Below, one piece after another: positions 1 through 11,641 of a DNA stretch of 64,000 nt. How positions within the stretch are numbered: position 1 is the stretch's first letter; each line of letters opens with the position of its first letter. The position numbers and the translations under genes were made by a program. The notes beneath the pieces were generated by a model, which was not told the origin of the DNA, ran no database searches, and was given only the letters and a program-made list of their open reading frames with translations. This DNA comes from Parasponia andersonii (Eukaryota > Streptophyta > Magnoliopsida > Rosales > Cannabaceae): contig JXTB01000558.1 in the NCBI GenBank assembly GCA_002914805.1, positions 81,304 through 145,303 on the forward strand. Reading direction: 5' to 3'.

Positions 1-738
1 ATACAGACCCTTGAAGACATACTCAGAGCTTGTGTGTTGGATTTCCATGGATCTTGGAGCAAATACCTGCCACTTATAGAATTTACTTACAATAATAGTT
101 ACCAAACTTCCATTGAAATGCTCCCATATGAAGCATTGTATAGAAGAAAGTGCAGATCTCCTATTCATTGGGATGAGATGGGGGAGAGAAAAATTCTTGG
201 TCCAGAACTAATAACAGAGACAAATGAGGCAACAGAAAAGATTTGAAAAAGGATACTAGCTGCTCAAAGTAGACAGAAACGTTATTCAAATCCTCAAAGA
301 AGAAAAGTAGAATTTGACGTTGGAGATAAAGTATTTCTGAAGGTTGCTCCTATGAAAGGAATCATGAGGTTTGGGAAGAAAGGAAAGCTAAGTCCCAGAT
401 ATGTAGGTCCTTTTGAGATACTCAACAAAGTTGGAGATGTTGCCTATAGACTCGCTTTGCCGCCATCATTGTCGAATATACACAATGTATTTCATATCTC
501 TATGTTAAGAAGGTACATTTCAAATCCTTCACATGTTCTGAATTTTGAGCAATTGGAGCTAAATCAAGATGTGAGCTATGAGGAACATCCAGTGAAGATT
601 TTGGATACAAAAGAAAAAGAACTTAGAAACAAGAAAATCCCTTTGGTCAAAGTATTGTGGAAGAACCATGAAGTGGAAGAGGCTACATGGGAAAGAGAGG
701 AAGAGATGAAAATTAAGTATCTACACCTATTTGGGTAA
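1..738 (+). pseudogene. gypsy pol: integrase core end and chromodomain-type C terminus, one stop
   Basis: One frame is open across the whole interval except for a TGA at 244-246, probably an Arg codon changed by one base. The N-terminal part is the end of the integrase core (LPLIEFTYNNSY, then YEALYRRKCRSP). It is followed by the GDKVFLKV and GKLSPRYVGPFEI integrase C-terminal motifs, the VFHISMLRRYI segment, and a chromodomain-like tail with VLWKNHEVEEATWE. Plant chromoviruses use this tail in integration targeting; that role is family knowledge, not shown here. With a single stop, this is the least decayed pol fragment in the window, suggesting a fairly recent insertion. Confidence 0.85.
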
Positions 739-777
739 GCAAATTTCGAGGACGAAATTTTATAAGGAGTGGAGAAT

Positions 778-3631
778 TGTGGTGCCCAAGATTCTCACAA
801 GCATATTAAGCCAATAATAAATATGTTCTAATTGCATATTAGGCATCTAGAAGTCGTTAATACTAGTTTTGTAGTAACATAATCATTCATTATGTTATCT
901 GCATTTACATACATGTTATTACACTAATGATTATCGAAGTGTCCCAATGCAGTGTAAAGGTTCAATACCTTTAGAGAGAGAGCTCGGTGTGCTAAAAGAA
1001 TAAAGAATATAATTATGAAAGCAGTAATATGTGTATATGCATTAAGATCGTACTTGTTGATAACTTGGTCAAATAGAGGTTTTTGAGTAAAATGTAATTT
1101 TCACGCATTTCGGAGCCAAATTCATGGTGTACTTAACATGTCGAATAGGCTTAATCGCGTAATGTTGTTTTTATGCATTCTTATAATTGAGTGCTAATAC
1201 TATGTTTGTATTGTTAATTGGAGTCTAATTGACTTTATTTTTATGTTTAATGATTGGTTAAGGGGCTAGGTTCCATTAAATTACAATAAGATTGGCCATA
1301 TAGGATCATAAGTCAAAGTATGACTAGTTTTCACTTTCTAAGGTAGGATTCACCAACTTTGGCTACACTTGGGTGTATAGGAGTGACCAGCAACGTGGTG
1401 ATTATGGTAAGGATATTTTAGAGCTGAACACATGGAAAGTAGTGTGTAAAATACCCAAAATACCCCTTAGAATTTAAGTTATGCCTTTTCTTAGCCTTTA
1501 AGTATTGATTTTTGACCAAATCTGGTCATTTGCTTTCCCTTTCTCTCCAGCAACGACCTAAAACTTTCCAATGCTTTTTCTGACTTCTCTCAACTTTCCT
1601 CAAACATTTCCAAGAGTTTCCAAGTGGTAGAACTCAAATTGGAGCCCTAGAAAGCAAGATCCACCAAAACTAGTCAAGGTAATTCTATTAAGTTCTTCTT
1701 TCTAGGTCTTGTCCTTTAATTTCAATTCTCTACTTGTTCCCACTTAAATAATGGTTTCTTCAGGTTATCTTAAGTTCAAAAAGCTAATTCTAAACCTAGA
1801 GAATCAGTTTGGTGAAGGTAGAAGGCAAGAAATCCAACAAAAGTTCAAACTAGCTAATTTCTTTTGTGTTAGCCCTTAAACCAAAGTAATTATTTGGTGA
1901 ATAATGATCCTAGGAACCTTATATATCACTGGAAACATAAAATTTAGGTGGAGGATTAAAGTTAAACCTAAGGCCCCAAAGATTGCTATTTATGGAATTA
2001 AGTGTTTTTATGTGTAGTAGATTAAGTTTTCCATATTTTTAATCTGATTTCTTAAACTTATAGTATATATTTTATTGATTCTATTAGTTATTACACTTAT
2101 TTTATGGCTGATTATGATGGCACACAAGTGTAAAAGTCGTTTAAACTTTGTAAAAGATTGAAAGGAATTCAAATGCACTTAGGTTGTTCTAAATGATCCT
2201 TTTTGATGTGTATATGTGGGAATTGGATTGTTAATTGTTATGGCAGGTTTAAAACTATGATTTTAATCATGTGGGAATGTCCCTAAAATAGGGGAGGTGC
2301 TGTCCAAATGTTTTTAAAATGAAATGGCACCATTTAGGAGCAAATGGACTTGTTTTTACAAAATTATGTGCCATTTTGGATCATTTTGTGCTAATGAACT
2401 AGCATTCACATTTTAAATACTTTTCAACAGTTTTTCAATACTAGTTATTGGCTACCAAGTATCTTAAGTGATTTAAACACTCCTGAGTCATTTTAAGATT
2501 AAGTTTCCCTAAATTGGTGAAAGTTCTGATTTCGGTCTTATTCAATTATCTTGATGCATTCTTTTGTAAAATGTGCGCCTTGAATAATATTAATTTATGA
2601 TAGGTAATTAGCACAGCAATCTCTAGAGGATATTGACTCTTTCCACTATCGATTCCTATTCAGGACACGAGGTAAGTAAAGACTTACAACTGCATCACAA
2701 GATCTATATGGAAGATGTATTTATGTGAAACTTACTTATTCCTGAAAGTTATGAAATGACATGTGCATGGCATGTTTTGAATGCAAATGGAGATTGTTAT
2801 TAAAAGAATATTTGAAAATGAGTACCATTGTACCAATTTTATAAGTTAAATTTTAATGGCAATTGTTAGTCTGTCGGAGCTGGATAGGTAAGTCTGTTGT
2901 TGCAGACTCTCCCGTTGAAGCGGGATTTGCGGATGTTATGATGTGTTTCGTTGAAGCGGGACAAGATTAGCGTGGTGTGGGATGCCCCTTTGATGAGGGA
3001 AGGAGTTTTCAAAAACCTCACAGGACGATCGCACCTTATTTTTACTCTTGGCCAGAGTTCCGCCTAATGTTATCACGGCCTATCGACTTACGGGACAAGC
3101 AATGCTCTAAGGGGCCCAATTATGAACACATTTTAAGGAAAATACATGAACTAAAATGTTTATGAAAGAAAATGGTACAATGGGAACTTTACGAGATTTT
3201 TAAGCATACATAAGCATGCATAGTTTTTACTTACTGAGTTTTAGCTCATTTTAGTCTTGTGATGCAGATGAGGAGGCACATTTTGGTGTTGACTAGCTGG
3301 TTGCCTGGCTTGCCTTTTGTCACCGTGATCATACAGATGTAGACGAGCTTGACCTGTGGGCGACATTTTTTTGTTCTGAGATATTTTGGTGTACTGTAAA
3401 TATTACAGCTGATGGCAAAATCGACTGGTGAAATCTCTTTTGATTGTACATTTTGTAAAGACACTTTTAACAAGAAATGCCATGCAGTTTCTTTTGTCCT
3501 AAAGTTCTAGAAAATTCAAAAAAAAAAAAATTGCCCACCTTTTTATCAAAACAATAGATAATGTTTAAGAAAGAATAATACTTCATAGTTTGACTGTATA
3601 TGACAATATGGTTAAATTAGGGGGTGTTACA
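778..3631 (+). repeat. 3' LTR of the Tekay-like element (about 2.85 kb)
   Basis: It begins TGTGGTGCCC directly after the purine tract and ends GGGGGTGTTACA, giving near-complementary termini in the TG...CA form. The length suits Tekay LTRs, which are unusually long. Inside are two copies of a CGTTGAAGCGGGA motif (about 2914 and 2949) and a CACGAGGTAAGTAAAG splice-donor-like stretch near 2668, a pattern common in this lineage. Short open frames inside (for example 2977-3165 and 3246-3473) have no recognisable domain and are not called. Confidence 0.75.
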
Positions 3632-3760
3632 TATAATTAGGATAAAGTATAGAATTTATTAATAACAAAATAAATAATACTTAAATCCAATAAACATTAT
3701 TTGAAATACCAAACAAAGAACTTGTTTTTTAGAGCATATTCTCAATAGATACAATAACCT
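3632..3760 (+). repeat. fragment of a copia-type LTR tail
   Basis: This stretch aligns by eye with the last 105 or so bases of the solo LTR at 40546-42214: both contain GAATTTATTAATAAC, then CAAACAAAGAA, and end near an AGAGCATATT/AGGGCATATT motif. It appears to be the right-hand remnant of an LTR interrupted by the Tekay-like element. Confidence 0.55.
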
Positions 3761-5930
3761 TATTTATCGTTTTACTATAAAACTTGACACCATATACTTG
3801 CGTATAGATTCACGACCACTAGCCTGTACTTGATACTATGTCTTCAATTTCATTTTAGTTTTTATGAGATATTCCCTATGGTTTATTTGTGTTATTTTGT
3901 TCTTAACGAATCTCAATTAATTAACTACTAGTTAGATGATTTGATTTTTAGAATTTGGCACTCGAGAAAAAGGACTTTAGATATGACTATAGAATAGCAC
4001 AATCTAGGACTTTGTAGACTTTGAGAGGACCTATAATTCCTTTGAAACCTATGCATAAAGAACCATGAACTTAGTGAATGATAAGTGTATTTTACACTTA
4101 TCTTTACTATATATTCGAGCTCAAGAATTGCTCATCTTTGAGCTCTTTTTACTTGTTTTATTATTTTTTGATGCATATTTTAGGTAAGAAGTCATCGAGA
4201 GGAGAATTCTGACTTTTCACGTGAAATCGAGGCGAAACTAAGGCAATTTCACTCATTCAAGAGCAAAAATGGAAGAATGAATGTCTCAGCAGTCTTAGCA
4301 ATGCTAGAATGGAAGAAACTTGATAGAACTAGGTGCTGTAGCACCAAAAATTACAAAGAATTGGCGCTACAGTGCCAAAAAGTGCCACCTGTTCGACTGT
4401 CTTGGTACTGCCGCACCCAAAAAGGTACTGCAGTGCCACATACTACAGATATATTGCAGAATTTCTAGATCGTGGCTAGTTTGCTTCTTCTATATAAGCT
4501 CTCTTACACTCATCTGATGGGGAACCGAGAGATAATAGGGGGACAAAAATTCTATCAGCTAAGGGGTCCTAAAGCTACTCCAAGGGAGAAATCAACATCA
4601 AGAAGGAGGATTCAAGAGGGGAAAATCGAATTGGAAAGCTTCAAAAAGAGTTTTTCTTAACTTTTGCTCTTGTCTTTCTCTTCTTTTTCCTACACTTGAA
4701 TGTGTATCTATTTTGTTTTATCTGTTATGTTTTTTCTTGTAGGAACATGAGTTAAACTTATTTTCTAGGGAGGCCATTGAACCGCTAATATAATCCAACT
4801 ATTTCGTTTTCCTTAATTACTCTTGATATCCATTGTTGAGTTGGTTATTTTATCTTGAGTTTAATGCATCTATTTACTTGGCCATTAAATAGAATTGTGT
4901 TGTGTAATTTATATGAACTTGAGAAAGAGAATATAGGTTTGAACAAAGATAGAACAATACAAGATTACCTAATGTAGGATGAGTTCACATAGGATAGGAA
5001 TATACCTATGTAACTTGTGCAACTTTGTGTGAGAATGACCAAACTTAATAAGTCTAATTAATTTATGTTAAGAGTAATATATTATCTTATTTAGAAATTT
5101 TCACTTATATCTTTGAAAGTATTTTGTAAATACTTTTGGATTCTCGATTGTCAATTCTACATGCATAATTGTTTTATGAGGAAAATAAGTAGTTGGAGGT
5201 GTTAGAGGGTAGATTGCATCCCTAGGTTCCATACTATTGCTCTAAAAATTATTTTAGTTGCTTAGTTTTCAATTTCTTTTCTTTCTTTTTACATTGTTAT
5301 TTACATTTTGATTCTTGCATAAAACCATCAAATATTGTCGTTTGGATAAATTGGAAACTAGTTTCGATTAGTACTTAGCAATTATGAATTGAGTATTTCT
5401 CGTGGGATCGACACTCTCTTAATCTTTGTTACTTATTGCGACCCGTATACTTGCAGTGTTTTATCTGCTAGAAATAGCCCAACAGTAAATTCTCATTTTC
5501 TTAATTTCATATAAAGATATTGGAATTAGAATTTAGGAATAATTTTCACTCAGCCCTCGAGAGATGGATTAGAAATAGTATAGGGTTCTTGGCTTATAAA
5601 CAAGAGGAAATTAATTAGAATTGAATAGAAAATTAATGGACATTATTAATAGTTTAGGTAAAATCAAAGCCCTAGGTTACTATTAAATGATGTTTCCCTA
5701 ATTTTCCATCTAATAGTTTATTTTATTTGCTTATTATTTTAGTTTTTGGTTTTTTAACTTTTACAATATAATTGAATTGTCTAAATAAAGTTATATAAAG
5801 ATAATCACAGTACTTAGCGATAATTTAATACCCAATTTCTCGTGGGATCAACAACTCTCTTATCGTTTTATTACTTATCAATGATCCGTACAGTTACGAT
5901 TATTATATGTATATATATTGATGTAACAAG
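3761..5930 (+). repeat. Athila/Tat-type LTR copy A, interrupted by a solo LTR
   Basis: Bases 3818-4078 and 5485-5900 together match 7095-7695: both have ACTTGATACTATGTCTT, an ACTCGAGAAA motif, GGGTTCTTGGCTTATAAACAAGAG and GATGTTTCC in the same order. The break between the two halves is exactly the 4079-5484 insertion. The right end carries CTCGTGGGATCAACAACTCTC followed by TTACTTATCAATGATCCGTAC, resembling Athila/Tat LTR 3' ends. The 5' (U3) part is missing. Confidence 0.6.
4079..5484 (+). repeat. solo LTR, Athila/Tat-type, 1406 bp, with TSD
   Basis: It starts TGATAAGTGTATTTTACACTT and ends GCCCAACA. It is flanked by GTGAA (4074-4078) and GTAAA (5485-5489), a 5-bp TSD with one transition. 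The uninterrupted relative at about 7350 supports the junction. U3 carries a cluster of imperfect palindromes of the type GGTGCTGTAGCACC (about 4330-4440). A TATATAAG box lies at 4491-4498. The 3' end has CTCGTGGGATCGACACTCTC and a TTGCGACCCGTATACTTGCA stretch typical of this clade. No internal region is present, so it is a recombination-derived solo LTR. Confidence 0.75.
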
Positions 5931-6300
5931 TTTTGCCATGGAATTAGGGTTTTAGAATATTATTAATATCGGGAGTAATTAAGTTGATTTTAATTTAGGC
6001 ATTTATTTTTATTTTTAAATGTGTTTTTTGTGTGGTACTTGGGGATGATAAATCGACAAGTCCTCTAATGGTCTTGAATGGAGTGAAACCGATGATTCTA
6101 CTTGTAATTCTAGATAATCTCAGTGTTTATATTTCTCTTGAACTTAGAATATTTTATGCCTTTAGAGATACACACATGGTTATCAATTTGATATAAAACT
6201 CACACTTCGTCATTTATGCTTTAAGCATTTGATTTGTATTTTACTTTTACTTTGTTTATTTTGTATGAGGACAAACCAAGGTTTCGGTTTGGTTGTATTT
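5931..6300 (+). other. 3' internal remnant of a Tat/Athila element
   Basis: There is no coding capacity. The right end reads TATGAGGACAAACCAAGGTTT and then a T/G-rich stretch, a decayed form of the pre-LTR signature seen in Tat/Athila elements. It lies directly before a TGCATATTATGCAC-type LTR start, so it is read as the last part of an internal domain. Confidence 0.4.
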
Positions 6301-7700
6301 GTTAATGCATATTATGCACTTATTAGTCCCCACTTTTTGCTTAGCATTTTAATAGTTCTCGAAAGCATATATGTGTTTTATGTTGTTTTTATGTTTATTC
6401 AGATTTGTTGAGCTTTTGGAAGTTTAGTAGGAGATGAAGCTCAAGAGAAAGAAATTCAAGCTCCACATCTATAGTTGTAAGAAAAACGGTGTGTAAAAAA
6501 GTGTATTGAATAAATTTTGGCAGAACAAAAAGAGCTAAAGCACCACTTAGTGAGCGATATAGCCCCATTCAGCTCAGTAATCACCCTTCGCGGTCAGAAC
6601 GCCGAGTGCTGCAGCATCGTCAGCAGCGCCGTAGTGATCAAGGCCTTCCAGGGCCTTGGCAGGTTTGGGTGCTATAGTGCTCAATACTTATCCTGACATT
6701 CATCTACAGCACTGCTCACCAGTACTGCAATGCTTGTCACCTTACGGCTAGCAAATTTCAAGAGCACCACGACACTATCCTGCATCTACAACTGCACTTT
6801 TATCTTTTAACCTAGTCGCCATAAGCCATATAAATAGATCCTTTAGGGATCTATAAAGGGGATGACTTATGGTATTTTTGGAGGCCCTTAGTTGTTACAA
6901 ACCTAAGAGAGACAGAAAAAGATGTAGAGGAGGCAAGAGAAGGATAAGAAGCAAGAGGGGATGACAGAACTACTTAAAGAGAACTTCATCAAATGCTAAA
7001 GTGTTTTTCCTTTTCTTATCTTCCATGATGTTTTGATTCTTGCTTTATTTTATTGTTTTCAATCTTAGACTAGATACTTTTTCTTGGGGAATGATGTAGC
7101 CTTTACTTGATACTATGTCTTGAATTTTAATTTAGTTTTGATGAGATTTTTCAATAGTTTATTTGTATTATTTTGTTCTTAATACTTCTCAATTAACTAA
7201 CTACTAGTTGGGTGAATTGTTTTCTAGAATCCGGTACTCGAGAAAGGGGATTCTAGATATAGCTATAGAATAACACAACCTAAAATTTTGTAGAGTTTGA
7301 TAGGACCCATAATTCCTTTGAAGCCTATACGTAAAGAACCATAGAACTTAATGAATTTTCATTTTCTTGATTTCGAGTAGAGATATTGAAATTAGAATTT
7401 AGAAATAATTTTTACTCAGTACTCGAGAGGAGTAGAAATAGATAACATAGGGTTCTTGGCTTATAAACAAGAGAAAATTGAGTAGAATTTAATTTAAAGG
7501 ACATAATTGATAGTTCAGATGAAATCAAACTCCTAGGTTTCGATTAACTGATGTTTCCTTAATTTTCCACTTGATATTTTATTTTATTTACTTATTATTT
7601 TAGTTCTTAGTATATTTAATTTTTACAATATATAGTTCAACTGTCTAAATAAAGTTAGATTAAGATAATTATGATACTTAGTGATAATTTAACACTCAAG
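6300..7700 (+). repeat. Athila/Tat-type LTR copy B (3' LTR, truncated)
   Basis: It starts around 6300-6306 with a palindromic TGCATATTATGCA. The GC-rich U3 (about 6540-6760) holds GCTGCAGCATCGTCAGCAGC and AAGGCCTTCCAGGGCCTT palindromes. A TATAAA box lies at 6829-6834 (CATATAAATAG). The body from 7095 matches copy A. The 3' end is cut at about 7700 by the LINE fragment, and no continuation was found beyond the LINE A-rich tail. Confidence 0.55.
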
Positions 7701-7701
7701 T

Positions 7702-7935
7702 GATCAGGATTTTTCTTAAGATGATTCAGTTATTAGAGATATTGTTCCGCTTCTTGACGTTGTTGCCGCTAGTTCTTGTTACTTTATTCTTAAAGACGAA
7801 AATAAGGTTGCCCACTCACTAGCTATTAGAGGAAATTCCTGTTTGTATTGCTTCTCTTATAGTAGAAGACATTAATCAATAAAATATTTCCACCCTTTAT
7901 TTCAAAAAGAAACAAAGAACAAAAAAAAGAGGGCA
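7702..7935 (+). mobile_element. 5'-truncated LINE-type retroposon end with A-rich tail
   Basis: An open frame (7702-7875, one internal TAA) encodes a reverse-transcriptase-associated RNase H C terminus, recognised by the DENKVAHSLA motif (family pattern: R/K-x-x-N-x-V-A-H-x-L-A). It ends at a TAA at 7873-7875, is followed at once by AATAAA (7879-7884), and ends in an A-rich tail at about 7911-7932. Short length plus poly(A) is the usual mark of 5'-truncated target-primed retroposition. It interrupts LTR copy B. A retrocopy of a host RNase H-like gene is an alternative. Confidence 0.55.
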
Positions 7936-8670
7936 TATGTCCCACTCACCTTTTTAGAATTTCAATTTTTACCCAAGTATTTATAAAAATATTCAATTAC
8001 ATCCCTTATTGCTCCCCTAAATTTTGATTATGTAAAATTTACTCACATATTTCACAAAGTAATTTAATAATGTCCCCATTGAATTTTATGATTTTTAAAT
8101 TTATATAACTTTTAATTGATTAATTTTTTTCTACACTTTTAGGAATAATTTTTCTTTAGTTCAAACTCATTTTGAAAATTTTTTAAAATCATATATTGGT
8201 CTGTATTTACTATTTGTGTTTCTAAATTATATTACTCAACAACGAGTCTATTTAAGGAAAAAAAAAAATATAAAGAACAAATAGGAGGGAAAAAAAACTA
8301 AATTTAACATTAAATTTTATCCTCCTGAAAAATATTTTCTAACTCCGCTCCATGTATCTTTGCGTAATTTCAACTTAAACGTAATTGACTAGAAGTACAC
8401 ACAAAAAGAGACGAAAACAATCTAACATACTATGGTGCCAAAATTAGTACGTCCATAAATTCATGGGTGCATAAGAAAGCCTATTTCAGGAATGACAAGA
8501 ATACTTAAATATATAATTTTTTAATAAATTTCTAGTTAGGCTAGTATAAATCAAGTGTTAATTTTTAAAAAAAAAATGGGATGTAACTAATGATTACTAC
8601 TTATTACAAATTTAAAGGAAAATATCACACATTATTAAAGTTTGAACCCCTGACACCCTTAGATCACATA
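7936..8670. other. AT-rich intergenic, nothing recognised
   Basis: It holds poly-A and poly-T runs and no open frame with recognisable content. It ends in the TATAT target site of the next solo LTR. Confidence 0.5.
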
Positions 8671-8675
8671 TATAT

Positions 8676-10816
8676 TGTTAAAACCCCGATTTTGGGAGGG
8701 TAATTTGGAATTTTACTAATTTTTCCGATATAATATTGGGGAGATTTATTTGCAAAAGTTTTGGGTAGAAGGACTAAATTATAATTTTTGGGGGACTGAT
8801 TTGAAAGAAATTTGAAGATTTGGAGACTCATGTGTAATTTTTAAAAAATTACACTGCCCCATAAAATAGAGCCATGTGCCCTGTTTCTTTTTTTCTCTCT
8901 CTCTCTTCTCTCTCTCTCTTTCTCCCCGATGCTCTCTCTCTCTCTCTCGGATCTCCCTCGGCCGAAGGCGTAGGGCCGCCGCAGCTCGCCTCCCGCCATT
9001 GTCCACCCACGCAGCCCACCGGCGAACCTCCACCGTGCCATGCCGAGTCGACGCCGAGCAGCTGTAGCCATCGGAGAAGCCCACCGAAGCAAGAGAAGAC
9101 AAAGTGGGCATTTCAGATTTTTGGCTGCCGGCGACGATTCCGACCTCTGTTTGACCTCAAACCGGGCTCGTTGGATTCGTCTCGTCGCAGGGATTGCCAA
9201 AGAATATATATCTTAATCCCATAATGTCTGAATCAAACGTTGCCATTTTTGGATATTTTGAGTTTAACTTCGACTTTTTGATCTGGCTGTTGGATTGTGT
9301 TTTTGTGGTTATTTTTGGATTGTACTCAGAAAATGGAGAAGTTTGATATATATATATTGCCTATTTTGCCACTAGCCTAGTGTGGGCTCGGACCCGAATT
9401 GGACAAATTATATATCTAACCTAGTTATTTTGGGTGCTAGAAATTCAGTAAAGAGGTCCATTTGTGGAATTGATACTTTGTTGAGAAGTTAGTTTTTTGC
9501 AAGAAGACGATCGAAAACTTGGAATTGGTTTTCGATCCTCCAGACGATTATCGACGAAGCCTTGTGAATTCAATAGCGCGATATCGCTATTCGAGCAAGG
9601 TAGAGACTCAATTACCTCTATTTTATATCATTTTCGAATAAAACTTATTTTCTGTAACATACGAGAACAAATGTGATTTTTTGTTTTCTTGATTATTTGT
9701 GATGGGAGTTGATTATATGATGTATACATATTGTATTGCTCTGGGAATTTTCTGAGTGCAAGTTATTTTGGGTATATTAAAGATAGGGTCGTTATGCTAC
9801 CCGTTTTCCTATAAAATCTAGTATGCTGATTTTATTGAAAAACCCGAGCATGATTATTCTCATACTTCAGTTCTGTATTGCATGTATCATAGGATCATAC
9901 ATGAACACCATATTAGTATCGTAGGTTTACAGTGTGGCGTTGCGTGCCCCATCGTCAGTGTAGAGTCCGTAAACCCACACGGGGTTCTGTTACTTCTGAT
10001 TACCTCCTCATTTGGCAGACCTAGGCAATTCGGTTGCCCCTCCAGGTTTTGTAGGCGAGGCATAGGTGTCCCCTTCGGGTATGGGCTTAGGTGTCAGGTA
10101 GGCTGTTAGGCATACTTAGTGCCATCATCTTGGGTTTCCACAGATGAGAGGATGAGAACTAATGGATATGGGTTGATTTGTGTCATATATATATGAATTG
10201 AATGATTTTGATTACACTGCTTTATATATATATGGATTTCCGATTTGAATTATACATATATATATGTATGCTTTGGACTAAACTAACTATACAAGAATTC
10301 TCCATCACTAAAATATTTTCGACTGGGTAATTATTTTTCCTATTGGACATTTTATACTCATCCCCTCTACCTTATTCCTTAGGTGGTATTTAGTGCGATC
10401 TTGGTGATCAAGAGGAGTAAGAGGTCATCTTGACTGTAGTTCGTTTCTTGATAATGCTAGAATCTTGTTGTCGTGGTATTTGGATTGTTTAGGTTTTGTA
10501 TCAGTATTGAACCAAGATTACTGCTTTCTATTTTTTCTGTGAACTTATGTATGCCATTTTAGGATTTGAGTTTCGTTGTGGATGATGATGATACTTGGAC
10601 TTATATTTGATTTCGTGTTTTAAAATTATTATTCGGTCAATGTTTAATGGTGTAAACGAATTGTGAGAGTGGTTCACAGGATGAAATTCCAATTATTTAC
10701 TTAAATTGACCATTTTACAAAAACTAGAACTTTTGATACATTTCAAATAAATCAAAGAATTTCTCATTTTTGTGAAATTCCTTTTCTGCCACTGGCCCAA
10801 ATTTTGGATCATAACA
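8676..10816 (+). repeat. solo LTR, 2141 bp, TGTTA...TAACA with TATAT TSD
   Basis: It begins TGTTAAAACCCC and ends GGATCATAACA, with TATAT on both sides (8671-8675 and 10817-10821). The 3' half aligns with 53.7-55.8 kb: the GTGTAGAGT(C/T)(C/T)GTAAA, GTGTCA(G/A)GTAGGCTGTTAGG, CC(T)CTTC(G)GGTATG and TGATGATGATGATAC-like stretches occur in the same order. A CT microsatellite lies at about 8893-8948, followed by a locally GC-rich segment to 9180 that creates short spurious open frames. The element ends about 580 bp upstream of the TATA box of the glycosyltransferase at 11642 and lies in the same orientation as that gene. Confidence 0.75.
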
Positions 10817-10821
10817 TATAT

Positions 10822-11393
10822 TATTAAAATTTTAGACCAACTGAACTTGTCCAGAGTGCTTTTATAACTGTTTAAATCAGCAAAGGATGTGAATATAACT
10901 CCGTTATTTATTTAGAGGAAATAATTACTCTCCTATTCAAAGTTATAAAATTCGGTGAGAACGGTGGTCCACTCTGCCCATTTGGCTCCGCCACTAATTG
11001 TCATCAACCTCAGTTAGATTGGGATTAAAAGGCGATGATGTGTTATATTTTTATTAGAGACAGCTAGAGACGTGCTAACTGCTGATGGAAGATTTGGGTC
11101 CAATATTAGACGTGCGCAAATGTTTCATATATAGGTGGAAAATTAAAAAAACGTAGTTTCCGTCCTTGGCACTTTGGCTTAAGAATGCTTTCAACCTGAT
11201 TTGTCAACTTATTTGCCAATTAATATTTCTTAAAACATGTCGTTTCCACTACCAGAGAATCCCTTATCAATAAATTTGAGATCTCGAAAGATCTCATTTC
11301 CAATTATATTTGGAGTTCTTATTACAGTTCAAATCTCGTTTCCCGACATATAATACACATTAATATTCCAGTTAAAATAACGAAAGACGTGCA
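10822..11393 (+). other. distal upstream region of the first glycosyltransferase
   Basis: This is a single-copy-looking stretch between the solo LTR and the TATA box with no open frame. It is the likely proximal promoter, but no specific element beyond the TATA box can be claimed. Confidence 0.45.
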
Positions 11394-11424
11394 TATAAAG
11401 AACACCGGACAACCTGGTTATCAG
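11394..11424 (+). promoter_or_regulatory. TATA box and conserved block, UGT copy 1
   Basis: TATAAA at 11394-11399 is followed directly by ACACCGGACAACCTGG. The same block occurs upstream of the paralogue at 33459-33480 (minus strand), which supports it as retained promoter or leader sequence. Transcription would be expected to start about 30 bp downstream, giving a leader near 215 nt. The leader just before the ATG (AACAAAATTCAATA) also matches the paralogue (AACAAGATTCATCA). Confidence 0.65.
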
Positions 11425-11641
11425 TGATTCTATCTATTTTGATTAAGAGCACGCAACAATCTTGTATCATTTGATTCGTGGGACGTCATGAGTGAGTAAT
11501 CCTTATAAATTTGAGACATATCAAAATAAATCCCATCAAGCTTATCGTTCTGTTTTTCTTTTGTTTTTTTTTTGTTTTTTTAATTTGCGAGATAGTCACA
11601 TATTTTGCCTTAATATTCAGAAACAACAACAAAATTCAATA

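Larger units (their letters stand above)
1..3631 (+). mobile_element. Tekay-like Ty3/gypsy chromovirus, 3' part with 3' LTR
   Basis: The window opens inside the integrase of a Ty3/gypsy polyprotein, which runs to a chromodomain-type C terminus. It is followed by the plant-gypsy 3' junction (a GAGGACGAAATTT motif at about 747-760), a purine-rich tract ending near 777 and a long LTR. The 5' half lies outside the window. The C-terminal protein resembles that of the minus-strand element at 61147-63968, so both are placed in the Tekay/Del lineage. The right flank (3632 onward) is the tail of a different LTR family, so this element probably inserted into it. No TSD can be tested because the left end is missing. 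Confidence 0.85.

Noticed and set aside
8779..9224. Overlapping open frames on both strands rich in Ser, Leu, Arg and Glu
   Set aside because: They are made by the CT/GA microsatellite and GC-rich part of the solo LTR; composition explains them.
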